DNA of 64,000 nt from Eunapius fragilis (lineage: Eukaryota; Porifera; Demospongiae; Spongillida; Spongillidae), in NCBI GenBank assembly GCA_963681505.1, contig OY811971.1, positions 14,929,338 through 14,993,337 on the forward strand. The letters run 5' to 3'. A program made the translations under genes and the position numbers. Shown piece by piece: positions 46,265 through 57,314 of this stretch (position 1 is the stretch's first letter; the number at the start of each line of letters is the position of its first letter). The notes beneath the pieces are model-generated. The model ran no database searches and was not told the DNA's origin. It saw nothing but the letters and a program-made list of their open reading frames with translations.

Positions 46265-46406
46265 AAGAAGGGGGAAAAAATGTACTGAGAGTGGATTCGA
46301 ACCATGTAGCATAGTTATCATCTCTGCTGCTATAGAATAGTAGCTGCACCTGAAGCCTTAAAAGTCACTGGTAGCATTGTCCGTGTTGATTAGTGTTGAT
46401 TGGCTC

Positions 46407-46436
46407 CGTTTCCAATCCCTCTATATATTATCTCTG
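46407..46436 (-). repeat. P element, right terminal inverted repeat
   Basis: Perfect reverse complement of the left repeat, followed by GTATAAG. Confidence 0.9.
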
Positions 46437-46930
46437 GTATAAGGTAATGGCTTCGTTTGTTTTAACCCTGTATATTCCCTGCAGCTAGACAAGGAAACTT
46501 CAGATTCAGCTGAGCTTGTCAAGCAATCCCGCCGTCAGTGTAGGCCTCTGTTTGCATTTGTATCGTATGGATGCTCTATTTTGCTGTAGCTATATGGACT
46601 ATGGTGACAGTACAGGAAAGCAGTTTGAAGCCTACGCTCAACTACTGCCGCGCGTTTCGTTAGAAGAGGTTGCAATGGATTTCTGAGCAACTCGTGGCAA
46701 CGGCGGGTTGGAGGGCCACTACTGGAGTATCTCCTTCCTGGATGGCTGGAGAGCTTGAACGTTGTCTATTGATTGTATTGCTTTATTTAATATTGATAAT
46801 AATTTTAATACTAATCAAGCCAGTATACAACGAACATAATCGGGTGGCGTACCCAATACAGTATACGGTCAACGTAGGTACAGTGTAGTATCCGGAGACA
46901 TTAATTAGAGAATCCTCCATAGCGCACGTG
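46437..46930. other. Flank of the P element, no gene seen
   Basis: 46485-46560 begins after a CCCTGCAG acceptor-like site, but I cannot link it to an exon on the other side of the element. Confidence 0.4.
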
Positions 46931-47085
46931 ATACATTTGAGGATAATATACGCAGTGCGAAATTGGTTCTATACGCAAAATATACCAGTGGGATATTTCG
47001 CGTATACGCACGCGTATATTCGTGCGTATACTCGAAATATACGCAAAATATACAATAGCGTATATCCTATTTTTTGCACAGTGTC
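46931..47085. mobile_element. Right end of a CACTGTGCAAA-family element
   Basis: Dense CGTATA motifs (TTTCGCGTATACGCACGCGT) ending TATCCTATTTTTTGCACAGT. Reverse complement matches the solo end at 34207. Confidence 0.55.
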
Positions 47086-47258
47086 GGGATTCGAACATTG
47101 ATGAAATCTCCCACATTGAATACATCATATTAAAATCATGTACAAGTATTCATGTAGACACCCACATACCCCAAATAATATTTTTTCCTGGTGTATTGCA
47201 CTTGCATCCTCTCAGCATTTCGCAGGTAAATAATAACTTGCATCTGCCTACTCTTGAT

Positions 47259-47612
47259 CTCATTTGTGCTTATCAGATGTAGCTAGCAAAGAGTAGGCTT
47301 TCACTTTTCTTTGTGGGGAGTTGTTAGACTTATTTTGATCATCTGATTCTGAGACATCCTGAGCAAGTGATTTGGAAATGTGCTGAGTGTCTGATATAGA
47401 AGGAGGCTGATCATCTGATTCAGAGGGAGGCTGATCATCTGACAAAGTCTGAGCATGTGACTTGGAGCAAGACTGAGCATGTGACTTAAAGGGAGGCTGA
47501 GCACATGACTTAGAGGGAGGCTGATCTGGTGAGGATTTACGGCCATCTGAAGGGCAGTGTTGAGGATGGTGCATGGGCTGACAGTTCATCATATTCCTGT
47601 GCAAAAACAGAA
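47259..47612 (-). CDS. Possible minus-strand exon with short Ser/Asp/Gln/Pro repeats
   Basis: After a good acceptor on the minus strand (TTTCTGTTTTTGCACAG) one frame is open for about 115 codons: PSDGRKSSPDQPPSKS, CAQPPFKSHAQ, SDDQPPSESDDQPPSIS, ESDDQNKSNNSPQRK. The repeats are in register with a ~30-base DNA repeat. I do not recognise it; it may be a disordered protein end or low-complexity DNA. Confidence 0.25.
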
Positions 47613-48889
47613 AGGAGGCGTCTCTGATTGTGGCCCTTTTGCCATAGCCTTCTGTCACTTATCATGCTGCGCTGGGAGATGATTTGCAAACAATCACTTT
47701 TGATCAGGGTTGGCTGCTCATAGTTCTCTGTCGCAACTGTTTCAGTTTGGTATCAATATGAACACAACGATTTTATGTGCTGGCAACAATATACATACAC
47801 TATAATATACTCTAAACTATACAATACCTTTCCGCGCCAAAGTAAGAATTCCTAGATCATGTTGCGCAATCCTATGATTGCTTTGTGCAAATCCCTGCTT
47901 CGCGGAATACGGTGCGCAATCCTTGGATTGCGCGCCAAAGTAGATTGCGCAGCGCAATCCTAGGATTGCGCAAATTCCTGCTTCGCGCGCGGAACATGCA
48001 TATGCCTGATTGGAGCTGGGCCTAGTTACATTCAGCTTTAGGGAACGAAGTTAAGGCAGAGTATGTGTTGCCGCGGTGCGCCTAACCGACTGATCCGTAA
48101 AAGTACGCCGGGTAATATAAACATCAGAATTTCCCGGCCAACGGCCGTATACCGAAAGTAACAATCCGGTCATATACAGTTATACAGTCTAGTTCGATCA
48201 TAGTCGGGGACCACCAATCCTAACCTCCACCAAGTCAATAATCCGAAAGTGTCAAGCTAAAATATTTAAGTCAGCTGCATGCTGCGTTTTTTTACGACGC
48301 TGGACCATTATCTATCATTAATTCACCCGCGAGCCTATATAATTATAAAATTCAGTACATGCTGCCGAGGTAGTTTGAACCGACAGTCTTAATTAACATG
48401 ACGGAAGTGAATTCGATGGCTGATCTAGGATAAAGACTATACTGGGAGGGCGGGGGGCGTCTCTCGCCAGCAAGGAGAGCGCTGTAGGCTCTTCCGGCCC
48501 ATCGGGGACTGCATGGGGAACCTCCTCAGAAGCTTTCACAGTTTTGAATTGCATGGTGTCAAACCACACTTTTGCAGAGATAATATTATCTCTGGCTATA
48601 GATGATATAGATTTCGGCGAATTATTAAAAGGGGGCTTACACAAGCTTACCGTAATTGTACCGTTCGGTAATTAGCTTTGAATTTGTAATTGGTTGGCAG
48701 CATGTCCTTATATGGTGGGCTCGCCCAGGCCCGTTGTAATGATTCACCGAAATCATCTACAAATTGTATAGTCCACAACATGCAGTCGAACATGATTTTA
48801 ATTTGCACAGATGAATTTAAACCGATTTGTGCACAAAACTGGGATCAAGTGATAGTATACAACCAACGGTCGGGTCCCCAAACTGCAGT
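47613..48889. other. No gene seen; short palindromic CGCAATCC(T)AGGATTGCG cluster at 47855-47985
   Basis: 47855-47985 repeats GCGCAATCCTAGGATTGCGC-like palindromes and CCTGCTTCGCG, a small hairpin-prone island. The rest is unremarkable. Confidence 0.5.
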
Positions 48890-48908
48890 GTGTGTGTGTG
48901 TGTGTGCA

Positions 48909-48946
<38 letters not shown>

Positions 48947-48966
48947 CGTGTGTGTGTGTGTGTGCA
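48889..48966. repeat. (GT)n microsatellite with CG-interrupted core
   Basis: Alternating purine-pyrimidine over 75 bases, including GCGCGCGCGTGCGT, a composition prone to Z-DNA. Confidence 0.9.
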
Positions 48967-49189
48967 GGGCAATTTCATGATAGGGGCGGCGATAGTATGC
49001 ACGATTTGCGAAGGGGTTTAACAAAGAACTATTTTTGTGAATATTCACGTGAATAAAACGCTCATACGTTACTAAACAAGGGCGTGAATCAAAGCTGCAT
49101 GTTTTTTATGCAAGCATGTACATGTAAATGTACACGCTTCGACAAAGAATTAAGAGATTTTCCAGGCTGACATAGCATGCGTATAGAAA

Positions 49190-50190
49190 CTTCACTTGAA
49201 TTAAGAATAATTCATCACAGAGTATATCATATGAGCCATAGCATGCGTATGAAACATTCACGTGAAGAAAAATTCTTCACAGAGTATATTATATGAGCCA
49301 TAGCATGCGTATGAAATATTCACGTGAAGAAAAATTCTTCACAGAGTGTATAGAGCCATAGCATGCGTATGAAACATTCACGTGAAGAAATTTTCTTCAC
49401 AGAGTATATTATATGAGCCATAGCATGCCTATGAAACATTCACGTGAAGAAAAATTCTTCACAGAGTGTATAGAGCCATAGCATGCGTATGAAACATTCA
49501 CGTGAAGAAAGATTCTTCACAGAGTATATTATATGAGCCATAGCATGCGTATGAAACATTCACGTGAAGAAAAATTCTTCACAGAGTGTATAGAGCCATA
49601 GCATGCGTATGAAACATTCACGTGAAGAAAGATTCTTCACAGAGTATATTATATGAGCAATAGCATGCGTATGAAACATTCACGTGAAGAAAAATTCTTC
49701 ACAGAGTGTATAGAGCCATAGCATGCGTATGAAACATTCACGTGAAGAAAGATTCTTCACAGAGTATATTATATGAGCCATAGCATGCGTATGAAACATT
49801 CACGTGAAGAAAAATTCTTCACAGAGTGTATAGAGCCATAGCATGCGTATGAAACATTCACGTGAAGAAAGATTCTTCACAGAGTATGTTATATGAGCCA
49901 TAGCATGCGTATGAAACATTCACGTGAAGAAAAATTCTTCACAGAGTGTATAGAGCCATAGCATGCGTATGAAACATTCACGTGAAGAAAAATTCTTCAC
50001 AGAGTATATTATATGAGCAATAGCATGCGTATGAAACATTCACGTGAAGAAAAATTCTTCACAGAGTATATTATATGAGCCATAGCATGCGTATGAAACA
50101 TTCACGTGAAGAAAAATTCTTCACAGAGTGTATAGAGCCATAGCATGCGTATGAAACATTCACGTGAAGAAAAATTCTTCACAGAGTATA
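49190..50190 (+). repeat. Dimeric ~120-base satellite array
   Basis: About 17 monomers of about 60 bases, each with GCCATAGCATGCGTATGAAA, CATTCACGTGAAGAAA, TTCTTCACAGAG. Monomers alternate between a GTGTATAGAGCC and a GTATATTATATGAGCC spacer, giving an exact 120-base higher-order period from about 49380 on. CACGTG and GCATGC palindromes occur in every monomer. Confidence 0.95.
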
Positions 50191-50959
50191 GACCTTTTTC
50201 ACGCGCCATTTTGAATAATTATTGTCATGTGATTCGCTTGTGATTTCTTTACGACTGACTGTTTTACGAGGTTAGCGAGAGTACCGATGGGTTTCAAATC
50301 ATCATAGCTTGCTTAAAACCTTCAAAGGTGAAGAATTATGTAAGATCTCTGTGCAACGAGTCGCTCTGTGTTTCGATCGAGGCTGTACGCTATGCAATGG
50401 CTTATTTTCCCTCTGGTGGTCGGTAGAAGCGGTTAAAACATAAGGTTTAAAACAGCATGGTTATTTACGGTGCGTAGAGTGCACCAAAATAAAGTTTAGC
50501 CCGACCTGTACTTAGCGAACAAGCATAATTCCATTTTTGGGTGGATGGAATAGGGCAAACTGTGCTCCCTTTTGCAACTTATATTCAAATATTTATTCAA
50601 AAAGAAGAATACAATATCTTTCTAGAAAGGTTCTAAAGTGCGCATCACCTTACAGCACTTTTGTATCACGTTCTGATGCAGAGTTATTCAATTAAGAATT
50701 CCATCGATGCCCCGGAAATTTCAACTTGCAAAACGAGAGCGATGGCATTCATTAGGGAGCTCTGATGTTTCAGTTTACCCTGCTTGGTGTTCCATTCACT
50801 ATTTCAGGTTTGTTGTGTGTATACATTGTGAACTACCTTCATCATAACCAAAATAAGTATCTTATATCGACAGCGCCATTCGGATCCGCCAGTTAACTAT
50901 TAATAAATGTCACATTTTGTCACACAATAATTAATTCAAAATGGCGCGTGAATAAGGTC
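50191..50959. mobile_element. MITE-like element inserted in the satellite
   Basis: 769 bases with inverted ends GACCTTTTTCACGCGCCATT, TTGAATAATTATTG against GACCTTATTCACGCGCCATT, TTGAATTAATTATTG. Flanked by TATA on both sides, within what is TGTATAGAGCC or TATATATGAGCC in uninterrupted monomers. No coding capacity. Confidence 0.8.
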
Positions 50960-51045
50960 TATATAGAGCCATAGCATGCGTCATTCACGTCACAAAGTCT
51001 AATAAATGAGCCATACCATGCATGCGTATGAAACCACCATGTGTA
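50960..51045 (+). repeat. Continuation of the 60-base satellite after the MITE
   Basis: TATAGAGCCATAGCATGCGT followed by decayed monomers (ATGAGCCATACCATGCATGC). Confidence 0.8.
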
Positions 51046-51264
51046 CGGAAGAACATGTGTCAGTGCAATCTTTATCGTTATAGATGCCATACATGCATGT
51101 ACCAGTACGTACATACGCGCACGTGATGCTTGTATGTTTATATGCCCACGCAGGAAAAAAGTCTATGTATAGATTGGTTACTTTTTCAAGTTTAAGTAAT
51201 AGCATGTTTTAAAAACTTACATAATTACCACAATCACAAAATCACAAAATTTCACGCTAGCTTC

Positions 51265-51370
51265 TCAGCGCTGCCCCTCCCCCCGTCATATTGGACCAGA
51301 AACCGACAGCACCCCCCCTGCTTTTCGTATCGGGCCTGACCTTAAACACCCCCCCTTGCTGAAATCCTCT
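51265..51370 (-). repeat. G-run repeat family member (inverted)
   Basis: Reverse complement reads GATTTCAGCAAGGGGGGGTG, TTTAAGGTCAGGCCCGATAC, GAAAAGCAGGGGGGGTGCTG, matching 60411-60510. Confidence 0.7.
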
Positions 51371-51885
51371 GCCATAGGCAACAACATCATTCTGGGGTTG
51401 TGATTTCTCTAGCACGCATGAAAGAAAATTTTCTTGCTCTTCCAACTTGCATAATGTCATTTCCTATTATATATCTCATTCCTCTCACATTATACATCAG
51501 TTCGATTATAAATCACATGTATGTGTTGACAGAGTCACACATAAATCTGCATTTCTCTCGAAAGAGTCGTACATAATGTGCAATTCTCCCTAATAAGCCC
51601 TTGGAAAAATTACCATCAAGTTTTTATGTTATGTACCTAGCTGAATACTGCCACTTGCACCTTCTCTTATTGCTGTAAAATAACCAGATTGAAGATACAA
51701 AATTAATAAACATAATTACAGTTGACAATACAAACATTTTACTGCATAATTATACTTACTCTCAAAAATTCTGTAACTTCCTGCAGTGGTATACTTGCAA
51801 TGGGGACACAAATGCTAGATATACAGGTCACCTGATCTGCATTGATCCCATTTCACGATATGAAACAGAGTTTGCTGCCTTCTTT
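51371..51885. other. No gene seen
   Basis: AT-rich single-copy DNA. Confidence 0.5.
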
Positions 51886-51888
51886 TAG

Positions 51889-52301
51889 TAAATATTGCTT
51901 TCCATATGTGAGGACATCTTTCCTTGCTCGTAGGTCCTTCCTAATTGTGAACTCTTCTGGGTGATCTATCTCTCTCTTCTCAAGTAGCAGTATGAATGGC
52001 TTCAAAGCTACAGCCATGCCACGGATCCTGCTTTTGCAGCCCTTTGGTGCAAAAGTGTATTGAAGGATTTATGACTTTAAGAGCCTGAAATTTGGTGGCA
52101 TTAATTATGCAATAGTTGTAATAATAAAGTTATACATATACCTCTTGAATTGATGGCTTAGCTGCTATGAATGAGGTACTCAATACCTTTGGGCTCTTCA
52201 CTGTGACAGGATTGCCTGGTTCGAACATCTGGAGCTACAATGCCTTCAATGTAATCCCATACAGACAGATATCCAAATTCTTCGTCAGAGTGATGCATGA
52301 T
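51889..52301 (-). pseudogene. Decayed two-exon fragment, unknown family
   Basis: Minus strand: after acceptor TTTTTTCAG, 52301-52158 reads IMHHSDEEFGYLSVWDYIEG, IVAPDVRTRQSC and stops. A second acceptor-led piece (about 52090-51889) reads RIRGMAVALKPFILLLEKR, EIDHPEEFTIRKDLRARK, DVLTYGKQYLLKEG, but needs a frame change shortly after its start. The codon-like quality is high yet I cannot name the family; a transposon source is likely given the surroundings. Confidence 0.4.
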
Positions 52302-52692
52302 CTGAAAAAAGAAATCAGAAATTATTTACATTTCTGACTTACGCGATTTATCAAAGTACCTAGCTACGTGCATTTCTGCCCTTCGTTTCTTGCCCATAAC
52401 TTTCAAGTTTTTCTGCACAACAAACACCCGGTCTCAACAGAAAAACGCATTGCTAGAGCAGTGACTGTACTATATGAGACAAGTTTTGACCTCTATATAA
52501 TGAACATCACATAGCGATGTAACGATTTCTGATAGCACAGTACAAATTTACAAGCATTAACGTTCAATATGATGTATAAAAAGTCATAGGTACTCGTAAA
52601 AAATACTGCTGCTTTCCCCGTTCAAACCTTTGTGACTGAAGTCACAATTTATGCGATGCACGTTAGAGGATTGGAAGGGAAAACTTGTACAT

Positions 52693-54348
52693 AAGGCCAC
52701 TCCAAGTGGTAATCCTATTTCTCATCCCCCGCCCGCGTCTATTATTGAAAACTGCCGAGTTTCAGAAAGTGCATCACTGCGCATGCGTAATGAGTTTAAT
52801 TAACTTTTTAAAATGATCAATTGCACCGTTTTGTGTGTTTCTACCAACAGTTTTACCGTTCCGTGGATTATTTAAGCAGAAAATGTGGCTGAACGTACTG
52901 TAGAACAATATTTTGTATCAACAGTGAAAAATATTTGCCAAGCGCTAGTGGAGACCGGCTGAAAAGTGAATTCTTCGAGGGGCACTTCTTGGACATTCAA
53001 AGGAGGCACTCGACAACATTGAGCTGATTATTCCACCGCGTATTGCAGCAAACATGTTTGCTGAATTTCTCTGCATGATACTATGTATATACAATGTGTG
53101 CTAGCACCGCAAACCACTAGCGTTGCCGTCTGTCGAAATATGCTTGATGTACAGATGGCCCGTCCAGCCAGATGTATGCATATCATCCCAAAAATCTAGA
53201 GCTTGTTAAAATAGGAAGGATGAACTCTTTAATAACCTTTTTGACTTTCTTCAGGCTAATAAGCTGGCTGGTAAGAAAGAGTCATCTTTTAATTTCGTTT
53301 TGTGTAATTGCCTGTGGACTATAGATGGCCATCAGGATACAATGACATCAACTTTTGAATCATTTTGTGGCTATAATTTACCAGAGAAGTCCATGCATGC
53401 AAAATAATTTGTGCAGCCAGTCACTTCATGCAATTTCATCTTCCATGTTCGACATTTTACAGGGAAATTATTGTAAGAGTGAGCCATGGTCAAAATGTTT
53501 CAGTGAAGTTCAAGTCACTTGCTTATAGCATATTTCAGTATGCAGATTGTCTAGACATCAAGTTAAAAGGGTTAAATTTAATCACGCATTGCCAATCCCT
53601 GTAATGGAAATTTAGAATCTATGCAAATAAAATACAATTTTCTGTATTTCCTTTATTTTTGCAGCTAAAAAAACATGAATGAATATGAATATCGATGAAC
53701 CGTGCAATAGATATCATAAAAAGCTTGCAAAAAACGGTTTAGAGTTTCCCACTATACTATGTTCACATACACCTGAAAACAATAAAGGTGAATATCAAGT
53801 ATGTCAGATGCATTTCCTCGTAGTCAACATGTTCATCTGATAGAAAATAAAAGATACAGCATTTGAATCTTCATCACCTGGACGTCATATGAACTTTCTT
53901 CTATTCTCAGTAGCTTGCAGCAGGAGAAAAGATTGTATTATTGTATACAGATGGAGGGCCTGATTACCATGTCACGTTTCTTTCACGTTTCATGTAGAGA
54001 GCCTGTTGAAAAGCTGTACAATGTTGCAAAGTATCCTATATGTGTGTACTGTGCTGAACCAATAATGGGAGATATGGCTGTTAGCAATACCTACCACAAT
54101 GCAAGAAAAAGCCTCCCATTTCTAAGAAGTAACTGAGACCTCTGTTTTTAGTTATTACGTTTGTTTCTGTGATGATTGTATATACATATATGTATGGGTT
54201 AGAAAATTAGTTTCGCGTCAGAAAATGCATATACGTAATACACTAAATAAGCTACACCCACGGTTTCCGAGATGCTGAAAACCCGCCCGCCCGCTCTAAT
54301 ATTCAATAATGGTCGGATGAGAAACAGGGTTACAACTTGGAGTGGCCT
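52693..54348. mobile_element. 1.66-kb TIR element, ends AGGCCACTCCAAG
   Basis: Left AGGCCACTCCAAGTGGTAAT, CCTATTTCTCATCC; right reverse complement AGGCCACTCCAAGTTGTAAC, CCTGTTTCTCATCC, about 31 of 34 bases matching, followed by GC-rich GCCCGC patches on both sides. The interior holds broken plus-strand coding fragments (next entry). A target duplication is not clear. Confidence 0.65.
53915..54136 (+). pseudogene. Transposase-like fragment inside the AGGCCACTCC element
   Basis: In one frame 53925-53980 reads LYTDGGPDYHVTF, a DDE-like acidic motif I associate with invertebrate transposase relatives. After a frame change the sequence continues CREPVEKLYNVAKYPICVY, CAEPIMGDMAVSNTYHNAR to TGA. 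At least one frameshift separates the two, so it is not functional as it stands. Confidence 0.4.
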
Positions 54349-54780
54349 AACGTGTTTCCAGCTGTTTAAATGCTATTGTATGAGAGCACATGACTTTATA
54401 ATCATTCTACGTATTCTAAAAATACCCTAGTTGATAGAATTCTTTTGGTGCATTATTTAGAAAAGTATTGTGACTTAAGTCACAGTTTACATTTTGTACG
54501 AGATGGAGCACAAGGCCTTGTATAGTAAATGTTAAGTGCATCCAAGTGTTGACAAAAAAAACACACTGCATGCATCAGTGCATATGAGGTAAGTTTCGAA
54601 AAGACAGATAGTAATGTCACATTTCCTAATTGAAATTTATCGTGACTTAGTCACATTTGGTCAATCTATATAATTAAATAAAGCACAGCAGTACAATATA
54701 TACATGTATGATAAATGCACAAGCATTTTTCAGTGACACGTACACAGACAAACAATTACAAGCACCTACATGCAGTGAAT
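54349..54780. other. No gene seen
   Basis: AT-rich DNA with several GTGACT(N)AGTCAC palindromes (near 54471 and 54640). Confidence 0.4.
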
Positions 54781-54789
54781 TCACTGTCA

Positions 54790-57245
54790 CTGTTCATCAT
54801 GAGTTAACTTAGGAAGCAATGACTTTTTCCCATGTTGATAGCATTTTGCAGTATAAAAATTCTGTTGTATGACCATCCGATGCAGGTAAAACAAGTGATG
54901 GGATTTAGGCATTGCACAGAGGATATGCCTAAATCGATGTAGCCATGTGAACGTCTATTCACCCACTTGAGTATTGAAGTGGAGATGCTTCTCCTTTATC
55001 TTGTCAGGTGAAAACTTTATTTTGCATTCTTCACTCACATGGTTAGGAAGATGAAATGTGTCAATGATCTTGATAATCTTTGAGTCATAATTGTCATCCA
55101 GTGGAGGTTCTAAAGGTAACGGATGTCTTGATCGAAGCACGCATCCTTTCAAGGTTGCACATGTTGTTGTAAGCAAGGATTACATCTTCACTGAGCTCAT
55201 TATTTTCATGTAGCAGTAGCAACCATTGAATATATATAAAGAACAACTGAGAAGGAGATTCACTCCTACATGGATATTTAGATACATGTAGCATAAGTGC
55301 AAAGCTGCATGCAATAGCCAACCTGTATAATGGCTGCCATGTATCTATGTGACCTCCTCCTCTAACGACGAAGTGGTGACCCCTTGACCATTTTCTCAAC
55401 TTTGTTTTTCTGTCACCTAACTCCTTACGGCAGAGAACACCATCCATTTCCACATTAAGTGACAAACTTGGGTGGTTAGAGAGCATCTTAAGAGTACCTA
55501 TTTTCAGAGGAATTACATACACCAACGACGTTACTTAGCACCATGCATAATTCCATAAAAAACATCACCTTGCGACGTAGCTGCATTTTGGCCAGCGATA
55601 ACATCATCTGGAAGTTGATTCACAACTAAATCATCACATCTTCACTTGATGCTGTCATTGCAACAGAGTCTATGGGGTGCAATTGAATTCAGTGTGTTCC
55701 ATTAGACATATAGATAACAAAAGCATACCATCCGATCCGTTGTTGCAGAACTGAAGGAATTCCCTTAAATTTATTGAAACAGAAGGAGCTTTATCTGTTA
55801 ACAACTGGCAGTGTTCAGCACAATAGGCCTTTCCATGGACAGGCTGATTAGCACATACATTGGGAAGATTTAATGTTGGGATTCCTGATACAGCGTGCTA
55901 AAAATACTGCAATTTAATATACATGCACACGTGCATACGTTACCTTTACACTTCATACATGCAATGAGCGAATGTAAGTTTCCAAAATTCATCTGTAACC
56001 CATAACCTTCCACATCCTATTTAAGAAGTTATGTAATGTAGTGTTGGAGTGGTGTCAAAAGGGTACATGCACTGAGGTACCTCTGTCCTTGCATTGTAAA
56101 GTGCACACTGATGATGGGTGTGGATAAAGTGTCTCCCGACGAACAGACTCAATCATCTCCATGCAAGCATCCATATCATGGTCAAGCCGAAAGCAATAGT
56201 CCAGCTTATCAATCCTTCTCAACTCCGCTTCAACTTCTTTTTTCCAAAAAGCAGCTACTACAGTTTTTGGATTCTATTCTACAGGGTGTCCCACAATCAA
56301 GGAAAGGTTGATAAAAATTCAATACATGCGTGTGACATGTAATTGTATTAGTGGGAATTGATTATTAATAACAGGTTTGAATAGGAAGAATGCTGATCAT
56401 ATTAAAAATCATTTGATAGAAAAAATATAAAAGTACTCAAGTGATAACTCTGCGGTAGAATAGGATAATTAACTTTAGGGTGAAATTTGTAAACATTAGT
56501 AATTATGACTTGAATTATGGGCGATCACTTTAATTCTTCCACGATTACTTTTAAATTAAACATCAATTAACTTAAACTTTTCATTCACTAATTTTTTTAC
56601 TGTTGCATAAGTTATACACAGCAATGATCATTAGTACATTTCAAATTTTATTACTACTTTTGTCAGGTATGATGTGAAAGGCATCATTGTATGACTCGGC
56701 AAATCCTTGGAAAGAAACCCAGCTGTGATTTCTATAAACATGGAAACAAATGCATTAATAAATGTGCTAGAAGCAGTTGAATAAAACTTACGCAAGGCTG
56801 TACTGTAAGTCCAACAATTTTCTTTCGAAAAATACCCCATCAGTGACTTCTATGGCGTCCCGTTCAGTTTCATAAAAGCGAAACCCCATGCTTGTCTGTT
56901 GCCATACTGTGCGTAGTTGTACAATAAGCCACACTCTTGACATCGTAGGGAAATTTTTGTGGCAACGAGAACTCCCGAACAGCGATAGTACATAACATTG
57001 GTTGTGTGATAAGACACAAGACGTCGTTGACACGTTATGCACTCGCGCGTAGGTGGAGCAAAAAGGCTTGAGCATAACGCACTTGATGTATTCAGTGCGA
57101 GCTCCAGTTCACTGGTCACATTCAAACGCTCTTGATTTAACATCATACGTATTGCTTCGATATCCGTTTCAGAAGCTTCGACGGCTTTATCTCATCGATC
57201 CCTTAAAAACTTCAACTTCTGATGCTCAGTTAGGGACTCAGGCAT
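54790..57245 (-). pseudogene. KDZ-type transposase gene with one stop and frameshifts
   Basis: Read on the minus strand from ATG at 57245: MPESLTEHQKLKFLRDR, in-frame TGA (57192-57194), DKAVEASETDIEAIRMM, a zinc-cluster region CITCQRRLVS...RCQECGLLYNYAQYG, a one-base frameshift near 56890, then ERDAIEVTDGVFFERKLLD and a GTAAGT donor. Later pieces: AAFWKKEVEAELRRIDKLD, YCFRLDHDMDACMEM (56250-56100); HAVSGIPTLNLPNVCANQP, VHGKAYCAEHC (55895-55745); RGHHFVVRGGGHIDTWQPLY, SESPSQLFFIYIQW, VILAYNNMCNLE (55525-55130); IDTFHLPNHVSEECKIKFS (about 55060); HILCAMPKSHHLFYLHRMV (about 54880). The RGGGxIDTWQPLY, YxNMC and HLxNH blocks are those I know from Kyakuja-Dileera-Zisupton elements of fungi and invertebrates. 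Defects are few, so the copy is fairly young. No flanking inverted repeat was identified. Confidence 0.6.
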
Positions 57246-57314
57246 ACGTTGGATGGCTATAAACAGCGGCAGCACAAATTAATAACCAGCCCCGGATCCA
57301 GGATTTGGCTTTGG

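Larger units (their letters stand above)
41472..46436 (+). mobile_element. Complete P-element-superfamily DNA transposon (4965 bp)
   Basis: Both ends carry the same 30-base inverted repeat, beginning CAGAGATAATATATAGAGGG and ATTGGAAACG (41472-41501 and 46407-46436), without a mismatch. The element is flanked on both sides by GTATAAG (41465-41471 and 46437-46443), a perfect 7-base target-site duplication (P elements usually make 8). Inside is one plus-strand transposase gene whose ten exons splice to an uninterrupted frame. Intact ends, duplication and coding sequence together suggest a recent insertion and possible activity. Confidence 0.9.

Noticed and set aside
46282-46370. Possible tRNA on the minus strand (GGTTCGAATCC T-loop-like box)
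   Set aside because: The acceptor and D arms do not pair and no plausible A box lies at the right distance; a similar lone box at 47084 also fails.
48817-49048. Cys/Val or His/Thr repeat frames (also at 58968-59297)
   Set aside because: Translations of GT/CA microsatellites.
49190-50190. CRISPR-like array of 60-base units
   Set aside because: The 'spacers' are themselves repeated in a two-monomer alternation; this is a satellite.
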